Made by a program: the position numbers and the translations under genes
Part shown: positions 17,079 to 25,549 of the stretch, piece by piece
Position numbering within the stretch: position 1 is the first letter of the stretch
How the letters are laid out: every line of letters starts with the position of its first letter
Source: Parabacteroides sp. 52
Lineage (GTDB): Bacteria > Bacteroidota > Bacteroidia > Bacteroidales > Tannerellaceae
Reading direction: 5' to 3'
Assembly (NCBI RefSeq): GCF_010500925.1
Contig: NZ_QVMG01000009.1
Location: 45,609 to 109,608 of the forward strand
Length of the DNA: 64,000 nucleotides
The notes under the pieces: model-generated
Told to the model about the DNA's origin: nothing
Databases searched by the model: none
What the model saw: the letters and a program-made list of their open reading frames with translations, nothing else

Positions 17079-20000
17079 ATGAAAAAAATCAGACATATAC
17101 ATATAATTGTATTGTTGCTAAGTATAAGTCTTTCTTATACATACGCAACTAACCACTCGCTTATCTCGATAAAGCATTTCTTAGAACAAAAGCAATCCAC
17201 CCTGTTGGATGTGTTTGAACTGATAGAAAACGAAACAGAGTATGTTTTTTTCTATTCCGATGAGATTAAAAGCGAATTGCATGTAAAAGTAAATCCAAGT
17301 AAAGTAGAAGGTTCGATACAAGAGATATTGAATCCTTTGTTGGAGAAAACCAGCCTGACCTACCATATGAATGGCAAGCAGGTAATTGTAAAAAAGAAAG
17401 AAAACCGGGCAAGTGTTCAACAGCCTGTTGTGGCACAAGCGAAAAACGGTCCTATATCAGGTACCGTTGTTGACGATTTCGGAGAACCGCTGATCGGGGT
17501 GAATGTATGGTTGAAGAACAGTTCGGTAGGAGCCGTAACAGACATCAACGGGAAATACACCATCAAAACAGAAGGTGTCGGCGGTGTACTGACATTCTCT
17601 TATATGGGGATGAAAACGGTGGAGATCGCAATCAACAACCAAACGACAATCGATGTAACTATGCGTACCGACGACGAAGTATTGGAAGAGGTAGTCGTTG
17701 TAGGTTACGGTAGCCAGAAAAAAGAAAGTGTTGTCGGAGCGATTTCGACCATCGATGTGAGCCAGTTGAAAGTTCCGGGTTCCTCGATCTCGAATGTATT
17801 GGCCGGTCAATTAGCCGGTGTAGTGGCGATGACCCGCTCGGGCGAACCGGGAAAAAACAGTGCTGCCGACTTTTATATCCGCGGGGTGTCTTCGTTCAAA
17901 GGAAGCTCTACTCCTTTGGTATTGGTCGACGGTATCGAACGTGAACTCGACCTGGTAGACACCGATGATATCGCTTCTTTTTCCATCCTGAAAGATGCTT
18001 CCGCTTCCGCGGTATATGGTGTACGCGGTGCAAACGGGGTAATTCTTATCACCACCAAAAAGGGGAATATCGGTAAACCGGCGATCAACGTACGTGCCGA
18101 AGCAGGGGTTACCAACCCAACACGTATGCCTAAGCTCCTCAACTCTTACCAATGGGCTGACCTGTATAACGATATCCAACCGGGGTATTACTCACCGGAA
18201 GAAATGGAGTTGTATCGCACAGGAGCAGATCCCGACCTTTATCCGAATGTGAACTGGTTGGATGCCCTTTATGACGATATGGCAGCGAACCAACGGGTGA
18301 ACCTGAGCATCACCGGGGGTACGGAAATTGTAAAATACTATATTTCCGGATCGTTCTATAACGAAAGTTCTATCTTCAAGAATGCCGGTGATAGATACGA
18401 TTATAACTCATCGATCAATTACAACAAATTCAACTTCCGGGCGAATGTAGACCTCGCATTGACCAAAAGCACAACATTGAATTTAAACCTTGCCAATATT
18501 TATGAAAAGTCTTTCGGACCGGGTCACGGGGATAACGACAACGACATCTGGACATACGCCTACCTGACTTCTCCGAATGCTTTCCCGGTAGAATATTCCG
18601 ACGGAACGATTTCGGCTCCATCGAGTGATTCGGGATTCAACCCCTGGAATATCCTGGTACACTCAGGTTATCGCCAGCAATTCTGGAACTCTTCGCAATC
18701 ATTGGTTGGATTGACACAAGACATAGGTGCTCTTTGGGAACCTTTGCAAGGAATGACAGCGAATTTTAAATTCTCCTGGGATGCGTGGAATACGACTACA
18801 CAACGTCGAAGCAAAGGACCGACGCAATATCATGCCAGTGGCCGTGACGAAGAAGGTAACCTTATTTTCGGAAATCCGATCCGTACAGGTAGCGGAGAAT
18901 TGGCATATACTATCGGTCGCGACGGAACGATGACCACCTATATGGAAGGCTCGTTGAACTATTCGCGCCTGTTTGACAAAAAACACCGCTTGGGTGCACT
19001 CTTCCTCTACAACCATAAAATCCATACCCGCACACAAGAAGGGGATAAGTTCAAATCATTGCCTTATAAAAACCAAGGTATTGCTGGACGTATCACTTAT
19101 GCGTTCAACGATACGTATTTCGCGGAAGTGAATATGGGTTATAACGGCTCGGAAAACTTTGCCCGTGGACATCGTTTCGGCTTTTTCCCTGCCGGGGCTA
19201 TCGGATGGATGGTGTCGAATGAGAAATTCTTCCAACCTTTAACCAAGGTGGTCGATATGTTTAAAGTGAAAGGATCCTACGGTATTGTAGGGAATGACGA
19301 TATCGGTGGACAACGCCGCTGGGTGTATGAGTCAACGATCGTTAACGGAGGTAGCTGGAACTATGGTTCGGCAAATGCAAACGGAGGTACAGGTATTCGC
19401 GTGGGAGATGTTGAAAACCTTGCAGCCTCTTGGGAAGAAGCACATAAATTGAATGCGGGTGTTGAATTCTCTTTATTCAACAAACTACGCGTACAAGCGG
19501 ACTACTTCTCTGAAAAACGTACGGGTATTTTCTTGCAACGGGATGGACTTCCTGCAATTGCCGGGTTGTCAACCATTCCTTATACGAATATCGGTGAAAC
19601 AAAGAACCAAGGATTTGACGGAACAATCGAATATTCACAAAAAGTGGGTGAAGTCTCTTTGACTGCACGTGGTAACTTCACATACAACCGAAACGAATTG
19701 GTAAATAATGACCAACCGGATTGGGAATATAAGTATCAGAACCGTATCGGCAAACCGTTTGGTTCGGGAGGATCGCTTCAACCCTTCGGCTACCATGCAT
19801 TGGGGCTTTTCAAATCGCAAGAAGAGATCGACAATAGTCCGAAACAATCCTTTGGTGAATACCGTATAGGGGATATCAAATACCAGGATGTCAATGGAGA
19901 CGGAGTCATTAACTCACAAGACCAGGTGGCTATCGGTTATACGAATATGCCGGAGATGGTTTATGGGTTTGGTGCTACCGCACAATGGAAAGAATGGGAT

Positions 20001-20462
20001 ATCAACGTATTTTTCCAAGGAGTCAGCCATGTAAACTTCTTCCTGAACGGATCTACCATTAAAACACCCTTTAACTCGGGTAATATGGAACGTGCATCCA
20101 TCAACAGAGATGTGTATGACAATGTATGGAGACCGGGAAATACGGAAGAACAAAATGCAGCGGCTATTTACCCTCGCCTGAGCTGGAGTGGTGCGGCAGG
20201 ATCGAGCAACAACTCACAAACCTCTGACTGGTGGATACGTGACGGTGGTTTCTTGCGTTTGAAAAACTTCGAAGTGGGTTATACTATACCCAAAAGTCTG
20301 ACAAACAAAACATTTATCAAATCGATGCGTATTTATGTGTCTGGAAACAATTTATTGACATTCAGTAAATTCAAATTGTGGGATCCGGAAAAAGGTAATG
20401 GAGACGGATCGGGTTACCCACCCAACAGAATCGTAACGGTTGGCCTCAATATTAATCTTTAA
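17079..20462 (+). CDS. SusC/RagA-type TonB-dependent transporter with signalling domain
   Basis: 1127 residues. Signal peptide (about 1-23), STN signalling domain (about 40-110), carboxypeptidase-like beta-sandwich (about 125-205, ISGTVVDDFGEPLIGVNVWL), a TonB-box-like stretch (EEVVVVGYG), plug (about 210-330, with LVLVDGIE and ASAVYGVRGANGVILITTKK), then a 22-strand barrel ending in GLNINL. The extra STN domain is what distinguishes SusC proteins that signal to FecR/ECF-sigma pairs, which agrees with the two genes upstream. It imports an oligosaccharide or peptide through the outer membrane with the SusD lipoprotein; the ligand is unknown. Confidence 0.96.
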   Translation: MKKIRHIHIIVLLLSISLSYTYATNHSLISIKHFLEQKQSTLLDVFELIENETEYVFFYSDEIKSELHVKVNPSKVEGSIQEILNPLLEKTSLTYHMNGKQVIVKKKENRASVQQPVVAQAKNGPISGTVVDDFGEPLIGVNVWLKNSSVGAVTDINGKYTIKTEGVGGVLTFSYMGMKTVEIAINNQTTIDVTMRTDDEVLEEVVVVGYGSQKKESVVGAISTIDVSQLKVPGSSISNVLAGQLAGVVAMTRSGEPGKNSAADFYIRGVSSFKGSSTPLVLVDGIERELDLVDTDDIASFSILKDASASAVYGVRGANGVILITTKKGNIGKPAINVRAEAGVTNPTRMPKLLNSYQWADLYNDIQPGYYSPEEMELYRTGADPDLYPNVNWLDALYDDMAANQRVNLSITGGTEIVKYYISGSFYNESSIFKNAGDRYDYNSSINYNKFNFRANVDLALTKSTTLNLNLANIYEKSFGPGHGDNDNDIWTYAYLTSPNAFPVEYSDGTISAPSSDSGFNPWNILVHSGYRQQFWNSSQSLVGLTQDIGALWEPLQGMTANFKFSWDAWNTTTQRRSKGPTQYHASGRDEEGNLIFGNPIRTGSGELAYTIGRDGTMTTYMEGSLNYSRLFDKKHRLGALFLYNHKIHTRTQEGDKFKSLPYKNQGIAGRITYAFNDTYFAEVNMGYNGSENFARGHRFGFFPAGAIGWMVSNEKFFQPLTKVVDMFKVKGSYGIVGNDDIGGQRRWVYESTIVNGGSWNYGSANANGGTGIRVGDVENLAASWEEAHKLNAGVEFSLFNKLRVQADYFSEKRTGIFLQRDGLPAIAGLSTIPYTNIGETKNQGFDGTIEYSQKVGEVSLTARGNFTYNRNELVNNDQPDWEYKYQNRIGKPFGSGGSLQPFGYHALGLFKSQEEIDNSPKQSFGEYRIGDIKYQDVNGDGVINSQDQVAIGYTNMPEMVYGFGATAQWKEWDINVFFQGVSHVNFFLNGSTIKTPFNSGNMERASINRDVYDNVWRPGNTEEQNAAAIYPRLSWSGAAGSSNNSQTSDWWIRDGGFLRLKNFEVGYTIPKSLTNKTFIKSMRIYVSGNNLLTFSKFKLWDPEKGNGDGSGYPPNRIVTVGLNINL

Positions 20463-20481
20463 TTATAAAACAGAAATAAAA

Positions 20482-22371
20482 ATGAAAATATCAATCAAAA
20501 ATATATTTCTACTTATCTGCTTTGTTATAGGCCTATTTAGCCTATCTTCTTGCGAAGATTTTCTGGACAGGCAGGAAGATGAAAAGTTGACTTTCGACAA
20601 GATATGGGAAACGCGAGACGATACGCGTAAATATTGGCTGAACGCCATGAGCTTCTTGCCCAATGATGCCGGTGACTTCCGTTATACACCTTGGTTGGGT
20701 GCTTCTGATGAAGGTACAATTACGTATGATGACTCTAGTTATCGCTTGATAAACTTCGGCTCATGGAATGCCAGCAATGTGCCTTATTACAGAATGGATG
20801 CCTACTATAAAGGAATCCGCGAATGTAATATCTTTATGCAGAACGTAGACCGTTGCTCCGACCCGATTGTGACCAAAGAGGAACTGGCACAATGGAAGGT
20901 ACAAAGTCGTTTTGCCCGCGCGTATTATTACTTCCTGTTGATTCGCATCTATGGCCCGGTATTCCTGGTAGGCGATGAGCTGATTGACTTTACCCTTTCT
21001 ACGCAAGAACTTTACCGTCCGCGTAATACATGGGAAGAATGTGTCAATTATGTGGTAAGCGAAATGGAAGCTTGTATCAAAGATCCGGCTATGCAAGACG
21101 AATATACCGATGCGGAAAAAGGACTGGCTACCACAGGTGCTTGCCAGGCAGTAATCGCCCGTTTGAAACTTTATTCCGCCCGCGATCTGTTTAACGGCAA
21201 CAAATTGTATGCTTTCGTGAAGAACCCGGTGATGGATAAATTCCCGGAACTGTCGGGAGTGAATCTGTTCCCGCAGAACTACGATGCCAATAAATGGTTG
21301 GAAGCGGCAAACGCTGCAAAGTTGTTAATCGACAACCCATTGTACAAATTATACCGCGATGGTAACGGATCGGATCCATACAAAAACTATTACGGCATTA
21401 CACAGACATACTGGAATTCGGAACTGATCTGGAGTACAGGGTATAAAGGACGTTATAATATGGGTGTACATACCGTACCGACTGCTGTCAGTGGAACGGC
21501 TTACGGAGGTATCGGCCCGACGCAACAGCATGTCGATGCTTATGCCATGGCCAATGGCCGCTATCCGATTACCGGATATGCCGGAAAGACTCCGGTTGTC
21601 GATAAAGAATCAGGGTATAATGAGGATGAGTTTGAAATGACAACCTGGAAATATCCCGCTTGGGGAGGGGGATCGGCTTATGATCTGAAAGCACCGAATA
21701 TGTATAAGAACCGAGAACCGCGTTTCTATGTAAACGTCTTTTTCGGTGGCAACTACTGGCGTCACGGCTCTGCCCAGACAATGGTTTCTTTTGCCAAAGG
21801 AGCGAATGCGAACAAATCGCATGACTATCCGAAATCAGGTTATCTGATCAACCGTTTCTATGACCATACACTCAACTCCGCCAGTGGACAATGGGGAAAT
21901 GTCGTATACCCGACATTCCGTTTGGCTGAAATGTACCTCAACTTTATTGAAGCGGTTCTTGAATGTAAGAGACACAGTGTCGGCATGCCTGCAGGTTATG
22001 AAGCTAAAGCAATGGAGCTTTGGGCTGACTTGCGCGACCGCGTCGGTCTTCCTGCCATTACGGAAGTGTATCCGAACGCTACGACAGAAAAGCTGATCGA
22101 ACTCTGCCGCAAGGAACGCCGTGTGGAATTGGCTTTCGAAAACCACCGCTATTTCGACACACGTACATGGATGATCGCTCCCCAGACAGATGGTGGACCG
22201 ATGTATGGTATGAATACCCAATTCCCGGGTAGCGGAAGTACAACGCCTGTTGAGTTCTGGGAAAGAACGGTGTTTGAAACCCGCGTGTTTGAGAACAACC
22301 ATTATCTTTATCCATTCTCCCAACGCGAATTGGATCGGAATAAGCTGTTAACCCAAAATTATGGTTGGTAA
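20482..22371 (+). CDS. SusD/RagB-type nutrient-binding outer-membrane lipoprotein
   Basis: 629 residues. A lipoprotein signal ends in LSSC (lipidated C24). The helical SusD core follows, with KVQSRFARAYYYFLLIRIYG typical of the N-terminal TPR-like helices and RLAEMYLNFIEA plus LCRKERRVELAFENHRYFD typical of the C-terminal part. It caps the SusC barrel outside the cell and captures the ligand. The start at 20482 is the one giving the lipoprotein signal and lies 19 bp after the SusC stop; a frame reaching back into susC is not needed. Confidence 0.96.
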   Translation: MKISIKNIFLLICFVIGLFSLSSCEDFLDRQEDEKLTFDKIWETRDDTRKYWLNAMSFLPNDAGDFRYTPWLGASDEGTITYDDSSYRLINFGSWNASNVPYYRMDAYYKGIRECNIFMQNVDRCSDPIVTKEELAQWKVQSRFARAYYYFLLIRIYGPVFLVGDELIDFTLSTQELYRPRNTWEECVNYVVSEMEACIKDPAMQDEYTDAEKGLATTGACQAVIARLKLYSARDLFNGNKLYAFVKNPVMDKFPELSGVNLFPQNYDANKWLEAANAAKLLIDNPLYKLYRDGNGSDPYKNYYGITQTYWNSELIWSTGYKGRYNMGVHTVPTAVSGTAYGGIGPTQQHVDAYAMANGRYPITGYAGKTPVVDKESGYNEDEFEMTTWKYPAWGGGSAYDLKAPNMYKNREPRFYVNVFFGGNYWRHGSAQTMVSFAKGANANKSHDYPKSGYLINRFYDHTLNSASGQWGNVVYPTFRLAEMYLNFIEAVLECKRHSVGMPAGYEAKAMELWADLRDRVGLPAITEVYPNATTEKLIELCRKERRVELAFENHRYFDTRTWMIAPQTDGGPMYGMNTQFPGSGSTTPVEFWERTVFETRVFENNHYLYPFSQRELDRNKLLTQNYGW

Positions 22372-22405
22372 AAGAAAGTCTTACGAATCAAAAAAGAAAT
22401 TATTT

Positions 22406-23749
22406 ATGAAAAAAATAGGCCTATTATCGCTTTTATTCGCTTGCGGAGTCTCCTTCATTGCATGTGATGACAACAAAGACGAGTTTTTGAGCGACTATAA
22501 TACAATACTTTATTTTAAAGAAAGTGGCGAACACCCCCTGACCTTATACAAGACAGGAGAAGATATGGCATATCCGGTGACCGTCAATAAAGCTGGATCC
22601 GACCTGGCAAATACAACATCTGTCGGTATAAACGTATTGGATGATGCCGCATTGTCAACTTACAATGCGACATACAATACAGATTATGCCCGGTTGCCGG
22701 AGAACTGTTATGAGATTCAGGAAAACAAACTGAATTTTAATGCGGATGATCTGTACAAATTAGTAAATGTAGTATTCAAAACAGATCTTATCTACCAACT
22801 GTCTTCCGACAAAAAATATGTATTACCTATAGCCTTGTCCGAATCGAAAGACTCGATCAATCAGAAAAAGAGTTATACCCTGTTGATCCCTACGGTGTTG
22901 ATTCCTACGGTTTATTTCAACCAAACAGGTTTTGTGTCTAATACATTTGCTGACGGAGGAGCGGAACAAGCTACATTTAAGTTGCCGATAGCCCTGCCGA
23001 TGAAGAACAAGTGGACATTCGACTGTAAAGTCGGCATGGACGCATCCCTTCTTGATGCTTATAATAAAGAGCAAGAAACAGATTATGCATTGCTGCCCGA
23101 AAATGCCTATACATTGAGCGGAAATGGCGTTGTGCCCTTTACGACCGAATACAGTCAGAAGGATCTGGAAATAATGGTAGACCGGACCAAATTGGTTTAT
23201 GGGAACTATGTATTACCCTTGCGCCTGACGGATTGTACGCAACAGGGATTTGTGATCGATCCGGAGAAAGATGCTTGTTTGTACGGTATTTCTTATGTGC
23301 CGGATAAGAGCAAACTGAAAAGTGTAGCCCTGAAGGCTGATATGCTTTCTTCGAATGCTGTGGAACCTTCCGAAGGATCGTTGGCGAATCTGTTGGACGG
23401 CAATGTGGAAACATTCTTCCACTCGGCCTGGAGTGTAGCCGTTGACGGAAACCATTACCTGCAGGTTGCATTACCAACAGAAAGTACTGCTCTCAGCTTC
23501 AATTATACAACACGGTCGGCGAATGGTAATGCCGCTCCGGTTGAAATCATTATTGAAGGAAGTATGGATGGTGTTTCATTCAGTAAGATCAATACATTGG
23601 ATAGTGGATTGCCTACGGAAGGAAAACAATCGTATGTGTCACAGGTAATGGTTGGTAAACCTTTCAAAATTGTTCGCTTTACAGTGACTAAAAATAAGAC
23701 CGGAGGCAAGTTCTTCGTATGGAGTGAATTTGGCATGAAAATATTCTAA
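22406..23749 (+). CDS. DUF1735 surface lipoprotein with discoidin-like C-terminus
   Basis: 447 residues. Lipoprotein signal with C20 (SFIAC). Two DUF1735 domains (about 40-165 and 175-300) contain the recurring pattern of a Y-N-x-x-x-x-T-D-Y-A-x-L-P-E-N motif (NATYNTDYARLPENCY and YNKEQETDYALLPENAY). The last 135 residues look like a discoidin (F5/8 type C) carbohydrate-binding fold (NLLDGNVETFFHSAW, IIIEGSMDG). It probably sits on the cell surface and binds the ligand imported by SusC/SusD. It is the last gene of the operon; a terminator follows. Confidence 0.85.
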   Translation: MKKIGLLSLLFACGVSFIACDDNKDEFLSDYNTILYFKESGEHPLTLYKTGEDMAYPVTVNKAGSDLANTTSVGINVLDDAALSTYNATYNTDYARLPENCYEIQENKLNFNADDLYKLVNVVFKTDLIYQLSSDKKYVLPIALSESKDSINQKKSYTLLIPTVLIPTVYFNQTGFVSNTFADGGAEQATFKLPIALPMKNKWTFDCKVGMDASLLDAYNKEQETDYALLPENAYTLSGNGVVPFTTEYSQKDLEIMVDRTKLVYGNYVLPLRLTDCTQQGFVIDPEKDACLYGISYVPDKSKLKSVALKADMLSSNAVEPSEGSLANLLDGNVETFFHSAWSVAVDGNHYLQVALPTESTALSFNYTTRSANGNAAPVEIIIEGSMDGVSFSKINTLDSGLPTEGKQSYVSQVMVGKPFKIVRFTVTKNKTGGKFFVWSEFGMKIF

Positions 23750-23792
23750 TGAAAAAAACTCAATAGACAAAAAAAAAGAATATTTTCTACAC

Positions 23793-23829
23793 AGAGGCTG
23801 TCCTTATTCAGGACAGCCTCTTTATTTTT
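23793..23829 (+). terminator. Intrinsic terminator of the SusC/SusD operon
   Basis: A perfect 11-bp stem (AGAGGCTGTCC and its complement), a 7-nt loop and a T-rich tail, 44 bp after the stop of the DUF1735 gene. Confidence 0.9.
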
Positions 23830-23880
23830 GAATGAGTTGTAATTCCGGAACTTTTGGGGAAGTTTTTTTGTTAATATAAT

Positions 23881-24040
23881 AAAAAAAGAAACGGCGAAGC
23901 TCCCGCCTGGCCGTTTCCACATTTAACCGTTTTAAACAAAAAGAAAAAGTTAGTTAAGGTTTTATTTTTTCGAAAAATACTCTAAAGTCCAATGAATAAA
24001 GTACTTCTCTAATATTACTCTTTTGAGCGTAGCAAATATA
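23881..24040 (-). ncRNA. Candidate minus-strand small RNA
   Basis: On the minus strand TATATTTG (24033-24040) matches the -7 consensus. About 140 bp further on, GAAACGGC and its complement (23888-23895 and 23910-23917) form an 8-bp stem followed by seven T. No minus-strand gene lies between or upstream, so a transcript of about 140-150 nt is possible. There is no convincing -33 element and I recognise no RNA family. The remaining gap before RNase Z holds only that gene's promoter. Confidence 0.35.
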
Positions 24041-24116
24041 CGCATTCTTACTTATCTTAACGTCATTTCACTCTTGTTTTTTTGTTATTTTTCACAAACA
24101 GGCATTCGTTTTGTAT

Positions 24117-24124
24117 TATCTTTG
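24117..24124 (+). promoter_or_regulatory. -7 promoter element of RNase Z
   Basis: TATCTTTG, 24 bp before the ATG at 24149. Confidence 0.6.
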
Positions 24125-24148
24125 TACCAATGACATCTTGCGCTTTTT

Positions 24149-25063
24149 ATGACTGATTTTAAAATACACATTTTGGGTTGTGGCTCGGCATTACCAACGA
24201 CCCGTCACTTACCTTCCTCTCAAATAGTTGATTTACGTGATAAGTTGTATATGATTGATTGTGGTGAAGGCACCCAGTTACAAATGCGGCATATGCGTAT
24301 TCGGTTCAGTCGGTTGAATCATATTTTTATTACTCATTTACATGGAGATCATTGTTTGGGTCTTCCCGGTTTGATTTCTACCTTAGGCATGTTGGGCAGA
24401 AGAGGTGATCTGATGATACATGGTCCCCAAGAGGTTGAATCGTATTTGTCTTTCATACTCGATTCTTTTTGTAAAGACCTGCCTTATAAGGTACGGTTTA
24501 ATACGGTGGATCCATTTGCCTACTCCCTGGTCATGGAGGATCGTTCTGTGCAGGTGTATTCACTTCCTCTCAAACATCGTATTCCTTGTTGTGGTTATCT
24601 TTTTGTGGAGAAAGCCAAAGAGGCGCATATCATCCGGGAAATGATTGACTTTTATCAGGTACCCGTGCGTTCGATAAAAGAGATTAAAGAAGGGGCGGAT
24701 TTTATAACACCGGAAGGAGTGGTTGTGCCCAACGCCCGGTTGACACGCCCGGCAGCACCGATCCGCAGGTATGCTTACTGTTCGGATACGGCATATAATC
24801 CGGCGATTGTTCCTTATATAAAAGAAGTCGATTTGTTATATCACGAAGCCACTTTTGGCGAAAAGGAAAAGGCACGTGCGAAAGAGACCTTTCACTCTAC
24901 CGCCCGGCAGGCAGCTCAGATAGCAACTCAGGCAGAGGTGAAGCGATTTGTGATCGGCCACTACTCCGCCCGCTATGACGATCTATCCCCCTTATTACAA
25001 GAAGCCCAAGAAGTCTATAAAGACACCCTTTTGGGAAACGAAGGCATGGTTATTTCTCTTTAA
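24149..25063 (+). CDS. rnz: Ribonuclease Z
   Basis: 304 residues, the usual short-form length. The metallo-beta-lactamase motif HLHGDH is at 63-68, after LGCGSALPTTRHLPSSQIV, the diagnostic RNase Z N-terminus; a metal aspartate is in YCSDTAY and a histidine in FVIGHYSARY. The enzyme cuts 3' trailers from tRNA precursors in the cytoplasm. It has its own promoter, unrelated to the nutrient-uptake operon upstream. Confidence 0.97.
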   Translation: MTDFKIHILGCGSALPTTRHLPSSQIVDLRDKLYMIDCGEGTQLQMRHMRIRFSRLNHIFITHLHGDHCLGLPGLISTLGMLGRRGDLMIHGPQEVESYLSFILDSFCKDLPYKVRFNTVDPFAYSLVMEDRSVQVYSLPLKHRIPCCGYLFVEKAKEAHIIREMIDFYQVPVRSIKEIKEGADFITPEGVVVPNARLTRPAAPIRRYAYCSDTAYNPAIVPYIKEVDLLYHEATFGEKEKARAKETFHSTARQAAQIATQAEVKRFVIGHYSARYDDLSPLLQEAQEVYKDTLLGNEGMVISL

Positions 25064-25111
25064 CGATCCGTGAAATAATCACAAAATCTTTTTCATTTAG
25101 AGAATTCTTCC

Positions 25112-25119
25112 TACATTTG
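25112..25119 (+). promoter_or_regulatory. -7 promoter element of the small secreted protein gene
   Basis: TACATTTG, 19 bp before the GTG start at 25139. Confidence 0.55.
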
Positions 25120-25138
25120 CGAGAAATAGGGCAAATAG

Positions 25139-25465
25139 GTGAAGAATATATTGACTCTCATAGTATTACTTGCTCTGCAAGTTGGGTATACGGTTTCTGC
25201 TCAGGAGAAGAAAACGGCAGCTACTGCTACGCCCGTTACCGTAAAGCAGGAAGAGCCCGATTCGATAGAGATCTCTGTCGCTGAAAACCGTATTGTCGTT
25301 TCCAATGTGCCGGTAGGAAGTACATTGGAGATCTATAGTGTGGTAGGCATTAAGGTGAAAGAGATTGAGATGAAACATACTTCTGGTGAGTATGTGGTGA
25401 ATCTAGCCAAAGGATATTATATTGTTCGTGTGGCTGAGACTGTACGAAAGATTGCCATTCGTTGA
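25139..25465 (+). CDS. Small secreted protein resembling a stand-alone T9SS sorting domain
   Basis: 108 residues from a GTG start; no in-frame ATG precedes the signal peptide (MKNILTLIVLLALQVGYTVSAQ). After a short linker, the last 65 residues (LEIYSVVGIKVKEIE, then VNLAKGYYIVRVAETVRKIAIR) follow the pattern of type IX secretion C-terminal sorting domains and of DUF3244-like small Bacteroidetes proteins: strand, G-x-x-V, strand, G-x-Y-I-V-R-V. There is no cargo domain, so it is either such a small protein in its own right or the remnant of a larger one. The function is unknown. Confidence 0.7.
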   Translation: MKNILTLIVLLALQVGYTVSAQEKKTAATATPVTVKQEEPDSIEISVAENRIVVSNVPVGSTLEIYSVVGIKVKEIEMKHTSGEYVVNLAKGYYIVRVAETVRKIAIR

Positions 25466-25489
25466 TTTTTTATTGAAAATAGATATATA

Positions 25490-25528
25490 AAAAGCGGGAC
25501 AAAGAGTTATACTTTTTGTCCCGCTTTT
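25490..25528. terminator. Bidirectional terminator between convergent genes
   Basis: A 14-bp stem (AAAAGCGGGACAAA and its complement) with an A-run on one side and a T-run on the other serves both the small protein gene (+) and the CoA-transferase gene (-). Confidence 0.9.
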
Positions 25529-25549
25529 GTTATGGAGGAGATGGAGCGT

